Part shown: positions 24,700 to 33,617 of the stretch, piece after piece
How positions within the stretch are numbered: the stretch's first letter is position 1
How the letters are laid out: each line of letters starts with the position of its first letter
Notes under the pieces: model-generated
What the model was told of the DNA's origin: nothing
What the model saw: the letters and a program-made list of their open reading frames with translations, nothing else
Databases searched by the model: none
NCBI GenBank assembly: GCA_002314565.1
Contig: DCGL01000010.1
Location: 1-43,949 of the forward strand
From: Clostridiales bacterium UBA1779
GTDB taxonomy: Bacteria > Bacillota > Clostridia > Oscillospirales > CAG-272
Direction: 5' to 3'
DNA: 43,949 nucleotides
Translations under genes and position numbers: made by a program

Positions 24700-25691
24700 C
24701 ACTTCCTATATTGTGCTTTTCAATTACAATCACCCTGTTTGCCTTTTTGTGCACCGTAATTCTTCTTCGTATGCTTATACCCGTACTTACAAGTCATAAA
24801 ATAGGGCAGAAAATTTATGATATCGGTCCACGCTGGCATAAGTCTAAGGAGGGAACTCCGATAATGGGCGGAGTGTCCTTTATCATACCTGTTGCCATAG
24901 CAGTTTTGTTCTTCACCCTTCTGTCCGGCCTCGGCGGCAAATTCAGAACCGAATCCACAAGCTTCGGCATTCTGCTTCTTGCACTTCCGAACGGTGCCAT
25001 CGGTTTTATAGATGATTATACAAAGCTGATAAAGAAACAGAACCAGGGACTCAAGGCCTGGCAGAAGCTCGTTCTGCAGCTTGCGGTATCGGGTGCCTTC
25101 GTAGCTTTCCTTGCCTTATCCGGTATGGTTAGCACGAAGCTGTACGTACCGTATTTCAAAGTTCGTGCGGATCTTGGAATTTTCTACTATATTTTCCTCG
25201 TTTTGTTCATTACCGGAACCGTGAATTCAGTGAATCTGACTGACGGTATTGACGGCCTCGCCGCCAGCGTGACTTCGTTTATTGCCCTCCTTTTCACCGT
25301 TTTCGCGGTAGTGAAGGGGAATATCGGACTCGCATCGGCCCCGGCTTCTCTGCTCGGCGGCTGTGCCGGGTTCCTGGTTTACAACACCTATCCCGCAAAG
25401 ATCTTTATGGGGGACACGGGATCGCTTTTCCTCGGCGGAATGGTCGCGGGACTTGCAATTGCCGTAAACAACCCATTGATTCTGCTCGTGTGCGGAATTA
25501 TCTACTATATTGAAGAACTGTCTGTAATTCTTCAGGTCGGTTATTTCAAACTGACACACGGAAAGCGCCTTTTCAAAATGGCACCCATTCACCATCATTT
25601 TGAAAAATGCGGATGGAGTGAACTGATGATAGTTGCAGTATTTTCAACAGTAACTCTTCTGTGCTGCGTACTCGCATGGTTCGGTCTGTAA
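24696..25691 (+). CDS. mraY: Phospho-N-acetylmuramoyl-pentapeptide-transferase
   Basis: MraY moves phospho-MurNAc-pentapeptide from UDP to undecaprenyl phosphate to make lipid I at the inner membrane. The 331-residue polytopic protein has the catalytic GFIDDYTKLIKKQNQGLK near 103, NSVNLTDGIDGLA near 178, FMGDTGSLFLGG near 237 and the APIHHHFEKCGW loop near 290. Its start overlaps the murF stop (ATGA), so the two are translationally coupled. It ends 16 bases inside ftsW. Confidence 0.97.
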   Translation: MTLPILCFSITITLFAFLCTVILLRMLIPVLTSHKIGQKIYDIGPRWHKSKEGTPIMGGVSFIIPVAIAVLFFTLLSGLGGKFRTESTSFGILLLALPNGAIGFIDDYTKLIKKQNQGLKAWQKLVLQLAVSGAFVAFLALSGMVSTKLYVPYFKVRADLGIFYYIFLVLFITGTVNSVNLTDGIDGLAASVTSFIALLFTVFAVVKGNIGLASAPASLLGGCAGFLVYNTYPAKIFMGDTGSLFLGGMVAGLAIAVNNPLILLVCGIIYYIEELSVILQVGYFKLTHGKRLFKMAPIHHHFEKCGWSELMIVAVFSTVTLLCCVLAWFGL

Positions 25692-26833
25692 ACAAAAAAG
25701 AAAACGTCTTTCAGGGTACGGAGAGACTCTACGTCAAGAGTGCCCCCGACCTGATATATTTTATTCTGGTTCTGATACTCGTTGCACTGGGGTCCGTTAT
25801 GCTTTTCAGTGCCGGCAGTGCATACGTCGATGAAAACGAACCGCTTGCCGTGTTAAAGGAAAGACTGATTTATCTCGGGGCAGGAGCGGGAATTGCGGCA
25901 ATCTGCATTTTGGCCATAAGCCCCAAATGGGGAAAAATCGGCGGAGCGCTTATGTACTTGGGGGCGGTCGTCCTTCTTTGTGCCGTTCTTGTAATAGGCG
26001 TAACCAGAAACGGAGCCAGAAGGTGGCTGAATTTCGGGGCATTTATGTTTCAGCCCTCAGAGGCAGCCAAAACGGCTCTCATTCTGGTCCTTGCTGCATA
26101 TTTCAGCGTTGATACCGAAAGACTGAGATGGAAAAACGGGAAATGGCGCAGTATTTTTTACGGTATTGTGATTCCCGGTATCATAACTGCGATACCCTGC
26201 GGACTTATTCTGATGGAAAAGCATATGTCCGGTACTCTTATCGTTGCGGCTCTGGGAATTCTGATGATGTTCCTTGGAGGAACCAATATCCTGATACTTA
26301 TCGGTACGGGAGCAGGGGGAGCAGCGGCTCTCGGTGCTCTTGCCTGGAATATTGAATATACGAGAAAACGTATTGAAGGTCTTCTGAACCGCGGCAGCAA
26401 CGCGGATAACGATTATCAGACGACAGAGGGACTGTATGCAATGGGAACCGGAGGCTTCTTCGGAAGAGGACTCGGAAATTCCCAGCTGAAATACGGATAC
26501 ATACCCGAAGTCAGCAACGATTTCATCTTTGCAGTCGTTGCCGAGGAGCTCGGCTTTTTCGGGGCAGTGGTGGTTATTCTTCTGTTCACGGCTCTGACCG
26601 GCCGCGGAATCCGCTTGTCACAGCGTTCGTCGGACAGATTCGTGTCTCTGGCGGTAGCAGGACTTTCATTCAAATTTGCAATTCATGCCATACTGAATAT
26701 CGGCGTCGTTGCCGCCGTTCTTCCAAACACGGGAATATCTCTGCCTTTTTTCAGCAGCGGAGGAAGCGCAACACTAATACAGATGTTCGATGCAGGGGTG
26801 ATTCTCGGCCTTTCGAGATACTGCAACGACTGA
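25676..26833 (+). CDS. ftsW: SEDS peptidoglycan polymerase FtsW
   Basis: FtsW is the glycosyltransferase partner of the division penicillin-binding protein. The 385-residue polytopic protein shows SEDS hallmarks: GSVMLFSAGSAY after TM1, the NGARRWLNFGAFMFQPSEAAK loop near 110, EKHMSGTLIV near 182, and a C-terminal LPNTGISLPFFSSGGSATLIQM near 345. The ATG at 25676 lies inside the mraY end; a GTG at 25661 is possible and neither has a clear ribosome binding site, which points to coupled translation. Location between mraY and murG makes FtsW, rather than RodA, the natural name. murD, usually between mraY and ftsW, is absent. Confidence 0.94.
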   Translation: MVRSVNKKENVFQGTERLYVKSAPDLIYFILVLILVALGSVMLFSAGSAYVDENEPLAVLKERLIYLGAGAGIAAICILAISPKWGKIGGALMYLGAVVLLCAVLVIGVTRNGARRWLNFGAFMFQPSEAAKTALILVLAAYFSVDTERLRWKNGKWRSIFYGIVIPGIITAIPCGLILMEKHMSGTLIVAALGILMMFLGGTNILILIGTGAGGAAALGALAWNIEYTRKRIEGLLNRGSNADNDYQTTEGLYAMGTGGFFGRGLGNSQLKYGYIPEVSNDFIFAVVAEELGFFGAVVVILLFTALTGRGIRLSQRSSDRFVSLAVAGLSFKFAIHAILNIGVVAAVLPNTGISLPFFSSGGSATLIQMFDAGVILGLSRYCND

Positions 26834-26893
26834 TTCCGAGAATAATTTAAGCAGAAAGCTTTAACATTTTAATCAATAAGACGGGAGCGGGAA

Positions 26894-28024
26894 ATGAGAA
26901 TACTTAACACAGGCGGGGGGACGGGCGGACACGTCAATCCGGCACTTGCCATCGCCGAAACAGTAAAACAGAATATTCCCGAGACGGAAATCGCTTTCGT
27001 CGGAACCGACCGCGGACTGGAAAATACTCTGGTTCCCAAGGCCGGATATAAGCTTTACCACGTCAACGTCAGGGGCTTTGAGCGCAGACTGAGTCTGAAG
27101 AACATACGAGCAGCCTGGCTTGCTCTTGTGTCCCCGCTTAAAGCAGGTAAAATTGTTAAGGAGTTCAGGCCGGATATTGTCATCGGTACCGGCGGATACG
27201 TCAGCTGGCCGGTCCTGGTTGCTGCTTCCAAAAGAAAAATCCCGACTGCAGTTCATGAATCAAATGCAGTTCCGGGACTTGCCGTCAGAAAGCTTGTACC
27301 TTACGTCGACAGAATTTATCTCAACTTCAAAATAAGCGCAGAAAAGCTCGGTGATGAAGCAAAAGGAAAAACTCTTCACGTCGGCTGTCCTCTGCGTTCG
27401 GATATCGGAAAAATTTCCTCATCCGACGCCAAGAGACGTCTGGGAATTGACGGGTATGCTTTCTCTGTCGTTTCATTCGGCGGCAGTCTCGGTGCCGGAA
27501 GACTAAATGAAGCTGCCTTCGATCTTATGGAAAACTATATCAGTGTCCATCCGGAAATCAACTACGTTCATGCAACGGGGGAAGGATATTTCGAAGAGGC
27601 TTCAAAGCGTTTCCTTGCCCTCGGACTTGACAGATATCCGAATATACGTCTTGTCAAGTATATCCACGATATGCCGCTGCGTCTTGCTGCAGCCGACCTG
27701 ATCATAAGCAGATCAGGAGCGATAACGGTCTCGGAGCTTTCAAGAGCCGGAAGAGCGGCGATTCTGATTCCCTCGCCAAACGTGACTGACAATCAGCAGT
27801 ATAAAAACGCAAAAGTGCCTGCAGACTGCGGCGGAGCGGTTCTCATCGAAGAAAAAGACCTTGAACCGGGTACTCTGTCAAAAGTGCTGGACAGACTGTT
27901 TGCGGATCCTTTGAAACTCATTGATATGGGCAGAAGTATCTCTTCAATTTCACCATCTGACGCAAACAAGAGAATCTTTGACGATATTATGGCTCTCACG
28001 GGTCATAAAGACGACGTTGACTGA
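26894..28024 (+). CDS. murG: UDP-GlcNAc:lipid I N-acetylglucosaminyltransferase
   Basis: MurG adds GlcNAc to lipid I on the inner face of the membrane to make lipid II. The 376 residues are a GT-B fold with the diagnostic GGGTGGHVNPALAIAE at 7-22, GTDRGLE near 38, IGTGGYVSWPVL near 97, HESNAVPGLAVRKL near 117, and the UDP-binding ISRSGAITVSELSRAGRAAILIPSP near 276-300 with DNQQYKNA. Length and start are typical; the ATG follows GGGAGCGGG at about 26882-26890. It lies 60 bases after ftsW and 6 before ftsQ. Confidence 0.97.
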   Translation: MRILNTGGGTGGHVNPALAIAETVKQNIPETEIAFVGTDRGLENTLVPKAGYKLYHVNVRGFERRLSLKNIRAAWLALVSPLKAGKIVKEFRPDIVIGTGGYVSWPVLVAASKRKIPTAVHESNAVPGLAVRKLVPYVDRIYLNFKISAEKLGDEAKGKTLHVGCPLRSDIGKISSSDAKRRLGIDGYAFSVVSFGGSLGAGRLNEAAFDLMENYISVHPEINYVHATGEGYFEEASKRFLALGLDRYPNIRLVKYIHDMPLRLAAADLIISRSGAITVSELSRAGRAAILIPSPNVTDNQQYKNAKVPADCGGAVLIEEKDLEPGTLSKVLDRLFADPLKLIDMGRSISSISPSDANKRIFDDIMALTGHKDDVD

Positions 28025-28030
28025 ACAGCT

Positions 28031-29059
28031 ATGAAAGAAGAAAAAAAGAAGCCGGCGCTTTTCTGCGGCAGCAGGGATAAGCCTTCGGCACCGGATACCG
28101 GACCGAAGAAAAAAGAAAACTCCGACGGACTTGCGGCGGATAATGAAAGCCGCGGACTGCAGGCAACGGCACAGAATGAAAACGTGCCGTCTTCTGCCAG
28201 GCAGTACGTCCTGACCGGAAAACAGAAAAAGAACTGGCTTATGGCCAATATGTGGGACAGCTCATACGTTGAAATCCGCGATAACCGGGCGCTTGTCAGA
28301 AAACCGACGGAAAAGATTCGGAAGAAGGCAGTTAAGCTTTTCGTGGCCGTTCTGGCGCTGGTTTGTCTTCTGCTCAGTTTCCCGGCGGGAAAACTGATTG
28401 CGGCGAGATTTGTAATCAGGAATCTGGTTCTTGAATCCGAGGGGAGCATCACGGTTAGCGAGCTTGCTGCGGCTGCCGGAATCGGTATTGACGACAGTAT
28501 ATTCTCGGCATCTCCGGGAACCTGTGAGAGCAGAATCCTTGAATCGTTTCCGGCTATCCGAAGCTGTAACGTGAAAGTCGGGCTCGGCGGTGACGTAACG
28601 TTTACATACAGTGAATACGAAGCTGTCGTGTATTTTGAAAGCGCAGGAAGATATTACAGCGCCGATAAAGATCTGTACGTAATTGAAGTCAGTGACAGTC
28701 CCGGGGTATTCGCGGAACGCGGACTGATTTTTGTAAAGCTGCCACAGATAAAAACCGCTCTGTGCGGCACCGTGCTTGAGTTCTTCGACTCGGACGGGGA
28801 TTATATCAGGGAATTTCTTTACGCAACCGAAGGAATGCCTGAGAAATTCGCAACGGTTTCGTTTGAAAACAGGTTTGCCGTGTACAGCGAAACGGACGGC
28901 GGATGTACTGTCAACTACGGGACAGTCAATGATCTTGAGACGAAGCTGCTGTTTGCAAGCAGGGTGCTTGAATATGAAACAGTCCCTGAAAATCCCGTGA
29001 TAGACGTAAGCTGTCAGGGGAAGGCGAGTATCAGGGGAAAAAAGCAGACGGGCAGCTGA
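28031..29059 (+). CDS. ftsQ: Cell division protein FtsQ/DivIB
   Basis: The 342-residue bitopic protein has a cytoplasmic, charged N-terminus of about 100 residues (KKKENSDG, KNWLMANMWD), one membrane segment at about 107-123 (LFVAVLALVCLLLSFPA), then a POTRA-type domain (FVIRNLVLESEGSITVSELAAAAGI at about 130-154) and the FtsQ beta domain (YSEYEAVVYFESAGRYYSADKD). It recruits and stabilises FtsL and DivIC at the septum. It starts 6 bases after murG. ftsA, often next, is missing and ftsZ follows with its own promoter. Confidence 0.9.
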   Translation: MKEEKKKPALFCGSRDKPSAPDTGPKKKENSDGLAADNESRGLQATAQNENVPSSARQYVLTGKQKKNWLMANMWDSSYVEIRDNRALVRKPTEKIRKKAVKLFVAVLALVCLLLSFPAGKLIAARFVIRNLVLESEGSITVSELAAAAGIGIDDSIFSASPGTCESRILESFPAIRSCNVKVGLGGDVTFTYSEYEAVVYFESAGRYYSADKDLYVIEVSDSPGVFAERGLIFVKLPQIKTALCGTVLEFFDSDGDYIREFLYATEGMPEKFATVSFENRFAVYSETDGGCTVNYGTVNDLETKLLFASRVLEYETVPENPVIDVSCQGKASIRGKKQTGS

Positions 29060-29087
29060 GTTTTCTTTGAAAAAAAAGAAAAAAATG

Positions 29088-29116
29088 TTGCAATTACGTT
29101 AAAATTATTATATTAT
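29088..29116 (+). promoter_or_regulatory. ftsZ promoter
   Basis: TTGCAA (29088-29093), 17-base spacer, TATTAT (29111-29116). It shares AAAAATGTTGCAATTA with the mraZ promoter and is preceded by an A-rich tract that could be an UP element. It gives ftsZ expression separate from the upstream cluster. Confidence 0.82.
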
Positions 29117-29168
29117 ATTATTATGTATATGGGAAGAGCGGAAAGACCGCATAAAGGGAGGAATCATT

Positions 29169-30509
29169 ATGGCACAGCTTGGTAAAGGAATATTTGACAG
29201 CGGCGTGAACATCAAGGTCATCGGCGTCGGCGGAGGCGGAAACAATGCCGTAAACCGTATGATCAGTTCACAGATAGGCGGAGTTGAATTCATCGCAATC
29301 AACACGGACGGTCAGGCTCTCGGGGCCTGCACAGCTGACAAGCAGCTGATAATCGGTGAGAAAATCACCAAGGGACACGGTGCCGGTGCCGATGCAACTA
29401 TCGGTCAGCGCGCTGCAGAAGAGAATACGGAAGATATTAAAAATATGCTTTCCGGTGCCGATATGGTATTTATCGCTGCCGGTATGGGCGGCGGAACCGG
29501 AACCGGTGCTGCTCCCGTCGTTGCCAGAATTGCCCATGAAATGGACATTCTGACCGTAGCAATCGTAACGAAGCCCTTTATGTTCGAAGGCCGCAGAAGA
29601 ATGCTTCAGGCCGAAGCCGGAATTGCAGAACTCAGTCAGTTCGTCGATTCTCTGGTAATAATCCCCAACGAAAGACTCAAACAGGTTTCCGATACCAGAA
29701 TCACTCTGTTCAATGCCTTTGAAATTGCCGACGACGTTCTTCGCCGCGGTGTTCAGAGCATCTCCGAACTTATCAACGGCGACGGATTCATCAACCTCGA
29801 CTTTGCCGACGTTACAGCCGTTATGCAGAATGCCGGTTACGCACATATGGGTGTCGGAGCCGCAACCGGTAAGGACAAGGCAGAGCTTGCGGCAAAGGCC
29901 GCCATTTCAAGCCCGCTGCTTGAAACCTCAATCAAGGGCGCAACCGGAATCCTTATCAATATCACGATTTCTCCCGACGTCGGACTTGAAGACGCAGATT
30001 ATGCATCTTCTATGATTACCGAGGAAGCCGATCCCAACGCAAACGTCATCTGGGGTGTCGTTTTCGATCCTGAACTCGACGACGAGATGAGAATCACGAT
30101 AATTGCAACAGGCTTTGATCATCAGGACCAGAAACCCGCAGAAGAGCCTGTAAACGTAAGACGTCCTGCAGCCACTGCCGCGCAGGCAGCCGCCCAGCTT
30201 CAGCGCACTGCTCCGAAGCCTACTGCAAATACGCAGCCGACAGCTCCTGCCGTACAGAACACGGCAGCTGCCCAGACTGTTGTAAATCCCGCTCCTGCCC
30301 AGAGACCGGTTCAGACTGCTCAGGCTCAGACGGCAGCGCAGACTGCACAGACGTCAGCGCAGCCTGCTCCTCAGGCAAACGCTCAGCGTCCCGCACAGCC
30401 GGCACAGCCTGAAGAAAATCAGGACGGCGGAATGGATTTCAATTCTCTTATGAATCTTATCCGTTCACGTAAGCAGGGCGACGGATTCAGTGGAACCGGA
30501 AGAAGATAA
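29169..30509 (+). CDS. ftsZ: Cell division protein FtsZ
   Basis: FtsZ is the tubulin-like GTPase that forms the cytokinetic ring. Of 446 residues, the first 315 or so are a standard core: IKVIGVGGGGNNAVNRMI near 18, the GGGTGTGAAP tubulin signature near 108, the T7 loop NLDFADV near 207 and FDPELDDEMRITIIATGF near 298. The C-terminal linker, about 330-430, is an Ala/Gln/Pro/Thr low-complexity stretch. The end, GMDFNSLMNLIRSRKQ plus GDGFSGTGRR, replaces the usual D-(I/V)-P-x-F-L-R peptide and extends past it. The ATG follows AAAGGGAGG. ftsA is not upstream. A hairpin at 30593-30616 follows. Confidence 0.98.
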   Translation: MAQLGKGIFDSGVNIKVIGVGGGGNNAVNRMISSQIGGVEFIAINTDGQALGACTADKQLIIGEKITKGHGAGADATIGQRAAEENTEDIKNMLSGADMVFIAAGMGGGTGTGAAPVVARIAHEMDILTVAIVTKPFMFEGRRRMLQAEAGIAELSQFVDSLVIIPNERLKQVSDTRITLFNAFEIADDVLRRGVQSISELINGDGFINLDFADVTAVMQNAGYAHMGVGAATGKDKAELAAKAAISSPLLETSIKGATGILINITISPDVGLEDADYASSMITEEADPNANVIWGVVFDPELDDEMRITIIATGFDHQDQKPAEEPVNVRRPAATAAQAAAQLQRTAPKPTANTQPTAPAVQNTAAAQTVVNPAPAQRPVQTAQAQTAAQTAQTSAQPAPQANAQRPAQPAQPEENQDGGMDFNSLMNLIRSRKQGDGFSGTGRR

Positions 30510-30592
30510 TAACAAATCATATCGGAACCTCTGACAATTCCGCACATATCGCTTTGACTGCGGTACGGAAGTTCCCAAAATAATCAGCTGTG

Positions 30593-30616
30593 ACGGTCTT
30601 CCGGAAGGAAGGCCGT
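30593..30616 (+). other. Hairpin between ftsZ and the nucleoside hydrolase
   Basis: ACGGTCTTCC (30593-30602) pairs with GGAAGGCCGT (30607-30616), 10 bp with one G-T pair and a GGAA loop. There is no U-run after it, so it is at most a weak terminator. It covers the purine-rich GGAAGG that would otherwise serve the TTG at 30619. Confidence 0.55.
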
Positions 30617-30645
30617 TATTGGCAGAAAAGGATAATTTTTCGAAA

Positions 30646-31548
30646 ATGGATAACTTTGAAATACTTGCCGCTCTGAGAGACGGTACAAAGAAAAAGATAA
30701 TTCTTGACACTGACTGCTTCAACGAGGTTGATGACCAGTATGCTCTGGCCTATGCAATGCTTTCTCCCGACAAGGTTGAAATCTTATCAGTCAACGCCGC
30801 CCCCTTCCTCAACAGCCGTTCAACCTCGGCCGGTGACGGAATGGAAAAAAGCTATAACGAGATTTTCAGAATTATGAAGCTGACAGATCCCGTTCTTGCC
30901 GAAAAGATTCCGGTATACCGCGGTTCGGAAAGCTTTATGACGGACCCGAAGGTTTACGTTCAGTCCGATGCCTGTGACAATATCATCAACACCGTTATGA
31001 ACAGCGAGGAGCTGATTTATATCGTGGCCGTCGGAGCCATAACGAACGTGGCTTCAGCCATTGTAAAATGTCCTGAAATCGCAAAGAAGGCAGTACTTAT
31101 CTGGCTCGGCGGTCACGCACTTGAAAGACCCGATACGAAAGAATTCAATTTAAAACAGGATATTCCCGGAACGCAGGCCGTATTTGACAGCGGAATCGCT
31201 CTTTATCAGATTCCCTGCGACGGTGTCTGCTCTCAGTTTATCACCACAATACCGGAGGTCAATTACTATCTCAAGGGAAAGAATGAGCTCTGCGATTATC
31301 TCTGCAAGATTACCGAAAGCTACACGAAGAATCCTTACGGCTGGTCAAAGGTTATCTGGGACGTAACCGCAATTGCGGCAATCACCGTTCCCGCAGCCGA
31401 AGAAACGGTAATTATTCCGAGACCGTACGTAACGTCTGACTGCCGCTACGCTTTTGACGCGGCACGTGCGCCCTATATGTATGTGAGAAAAATCAGAAGA
31501 GACCCGATTTACGCCGATCTCTTCAAAAAGCTTTCCGAAAAGAACTGA
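30646..31548 (+). CDS. Nucleoside hydrolase family protein
   Basis: Inosine-uridine-preferring nucleoside hydrolases split ribonucleosides to ribose and base with a calcium ion held by Asp residues. The 300-residue protein (from the ATG at 30646) has the N-terminal metal site in a variant form, KIILDTDCFNEVDDQYALAYAML, where the usual DTDPGIDDALAL is two residues longer. It keeps IVAVGAITNVASAI near 125, LIWLGGHALER near 152 and FNLKQDIPGTQAVF near 168 (normally N-x-x-x-D). Substrate may therefore differ. A TTG at 30619 in the same frame has a better Shine-Dalgarno sequence, but it is folded into the preceding hairpin. It complements the deo genes functionally but is far from them. Confidence 0.85.
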   Translation: MDNFEILAALRDGTKKKIILDTDCFNEVDDQYALAYAMLSPDKVEILSVNAAPFLNSRSTSAGDGMEKSYNEIFRIMKLTDPVLAEKIPVYRGSESFMTDPKVYVQSDACDNIINTVMNSEELIYIVAVGAITNVASAIVKCPEIAKKAVLIWLGGHALERPDTKEFNLKQDIPGTQAVFDSGIALYQIPCDGVCSQFITTIPEVNYYLKGKNELCDYLCKITESYTKNPYGWSKVIWDVTAIAAITVPAAEETVIIPRPYVTSDCRYAFDAARAPYMYVRKIRRDPIYADLFKKLSEKN

Positions 31549-31676
31549 TTGCAATTGTTTCTACACCGCATTCCGGATGCTTTCCGAAAAGAACCGATTA
31601 CAATTATATCAATACAGGCATTTCGAATGATTTCCGAAAAAACAAATACTGATATTTCAACACCGGCATCCCGAAT
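31530..31676 (+). repeat. Three degenerate ~49-bp tandem units across the nucleoside hydrolase stop codon
   Basis: Units begin at 31530 (GCTTTCCGAAAAGAAC), 31579 (same 16 bases) and 31629 (GATTTCCGAAAAAACA). Each has an AATT or TATTTC middle, an ACACCG/ATACAGG-CAT motif and an end like TTCCGGAT or CCCGAAT. The first unit contains the last codons and stop of the hydrolase. Divergence increases from copy 1 to copy 3. Confidence 0.8.
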
Positions 31677-31708
31677 GAATCCGGTATAAAGAAAGGAACG
31701 AAAAACTT

Positions 31709-33601
31709 ATGGTTACGAATGAGACACTTAATCTGTCGGGACTCAATTCAAAGTTCGAATATCCCATTCTCGAAGTCTGTGAGATGCTCGGCATCTGCAC
31801 CGGTGACGACGGAGCTGCCCTGATTCTCAGAAAAGGCAAAAAATTCGAAGTCAGACGCGAAGAGGACGGCTTCCATATCACTTACCGTAAGACCTGCGAA
31901 ATCTTCAGAGGCCTGACGCTGCTCGGCCGTGTTCCCATGGGCTATGCAATTTCACAGGAAGGCAATCCCGAACTGCTCTGCTATATGGTCGACGCATCGA
32001 GAAATGCCGTTTTAAGCTACGAGGGGGTCCGCCGTATGGTAAGAGTTCTTGCCACTCTCGGTTACGATTCAATGATGCTTTATACCGAAGATACCTACGA
32101 GGTTCCCGGTTACCCTTATTTCGGTCATATGAGAGGCCGTTTTACAGAGAAGGAGCTCAAAGAGCTTGACGACTACGCCTTCTCTTTCGGAATTGAAATC
32201 ATCCCCTGCATCCAGACTCTTGCCCATCTGTCCACCGCCATCCGCTGGCCGGGACTGCGCGGTTTCTCGGATACCGGAGATATCCTTCTTGCCGGTGACG
32301 AAAGAACCTACGATTTTATCAAGGCAATACTTGAAACCTGCAAGAGATGCTTCCGTTCACGAAGAGTAAATCTAGGTATGGACGAAGCGCACAATCTGGG
32401 ACTTGGCAGCTACCTCAAGCGCAACGGCTACCGCAAGGCATCCGATATTATGCTTGAGCACCTGTCACGCGTGGCAAAAATCTGCGAAGATCTCGGACTT
32501 GCCCCGATGATGTGGTCCGATATGTTCTTCAGAATGGCCTTCAAGGGCACATACCGCGTACGCGAAGGCGAAATCGCCCCCGAAATTATGGAAAAGGTTC
32601 CGAAGAACGTAGCTCTGGTTTACTGGGATTACTATTCTCTCGACCGTCAGATTTTCGATCATATGGTCGAGTGTCATCAGAAATTCGACAACGAGGTTCT
32701 CTTTGCCGGCGGTGCCTGGAAATGGTCCTGCATTGCTCCACACAACCGCTTCTCGCTTGCTTCAACGAAGCTTCAGCTGGACTCCTGCGCCGAGCACGGA
32801 CTTACGAAGATTATCGTAACAGGCTGGGGTGACAACGGAGGCGAAGCTTCTCAGTTCTCAACTCTTCCCGTTCTTCTTTACTTTGCGGAAAGACTGTACG
32901 GCGGTCCCGAAGTTGCCGACGTTGACGAAGACGCTCTGCGCGAGCGTTCACTTGAAGTGTTCAATGCAAAGTGGGATGACCTGCTTCTCTTCGACCTTCC
33001 AAACGATTTCCCGGGAACCTCACCGAAAGAAACCTCTCATCCCATGAATCCCTGCAAGTACCTTCTGTACAACGATCCGCTTGAGGGACTTTTCGACAAG
33101 CAGATGATTCCGGAAGTTGACGAATACTATGCAAAATATGCAAAGATTCTGCTTTCTCACAAGGACGATTACCGCTGGGGCTATATTTACAATTCCCTCG
33201 GAACTCTCTGTGACCTGCTTTCAATCAAGGCCGACCTCGGCGTCAGAATTACAAAGGCGTACCTTGACGGAGACAAGGATGCCCTGCGTGAGCTTGCACA
33301 TACTGCAATTCCCGCCTGCGTCGATAAGCTTGACGTGTTCACAAAGGCTTTCAGACAGCAGTGGTTTGAAGAGAACAAGACCTTCGGCTTCTCAAACGAG
33401 GATATAAGACTCGGCGGACTCAGAGCAAGACTGCTTGCAGCCCGCGACAGAATAGACGAATATCTTGACGGAAAAGCTGCAGCCATCGAAGAGCTTGAAC
33501 AGCCGAGACTCTGGGTTGACGGAAGAGCAGCTGACAGCACCGCAACGCCGTTCATCGTCTTCAATAACTGGAGCCAGACCGCAACCGTCGGACAGATGTA
33601 A
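31709..33601 (+). CDS. Beta-N-acetylhexosaminidase, GH20, GcnA-like
   Basis: The 630-residue protein has the GH20 layout: a short N-terminal alpha/beta domain (FEVRREEDGFHITYR, FRGLTLLGR), then a TIM barrel with MVDASRNAVL near 92, YTEDTYEVPGYPYFGHMRGRFTEKEL near 130 and the catalytic Asp-Glu pair D225-E226 in NLGMDEAHNLGLG. The later WSDMF and W-rich strands (GGAWKWSC) line the pocket. It releases terminal GlcNAc or GalNAc; the substrate-assisted mechanism is standard for the family. There is no signal peptide, so it probably acts in the cytoplasm on imported or recycled amino-sugar oligosaccharides. The start follows GAAAGGAACG. A perfect terminator follows at 33618-33653. Confidence 0.88.
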   Translation: MVTNETLNLSGLNSKFEYPILEVCEMLGICTGDDGAALILRKGKKFEVRREEDGFHITYRKTCEIFRGLTLLGRVPMGYAISQEGNPELLCYMVDASRNAVLSYEGVRRMVRVLATLGYDSMMLYTEDTYEVPGYPYFGHMRGRFTEKELKELDDYAFSFGIEIIPCIQTLAHLSTAIRWPGLRGFSDTGDILLAGDERTYDFIKAILETCKRCFRSRRVNLGMDEAHNLGLGSYLKRNGYRKASDIMLEHLSRVAKICEDLGLAPMMWSDMFFRMAFKGTYRVREGEIAPEIMEKVPKNVALVYWDYYSLDRQIFDHMVECHQKFDNEVLFAGGAWKWSCIAPHNRFSLASTKLQLDSCAEHGLTKIIVTGWGDNGGEASQFSTLPVLLYFAERLYGGPEVADVDEDALRERSLEVFNAKWDDLLLFDLPNDFPGTSPKETSHPMNPCKYLLYNDPLEGLFDKQMIPEVDEYYAKYAKILLSHKDDYRWGYIYNSLGTLCDLLSIKADLGVRITKAYLDGDKDALRELAHTAIPACVDKLDVFTKAFRQQWFEENKTFGFSNEDIRLGGLRARLLAARDRIDEYLDGKAAAIEELEQPRLWVDGRAADSTATPFIVFNNWSQTATVGQM

Positions 33602-33617
33602 TTATTTTTCCCTAATA

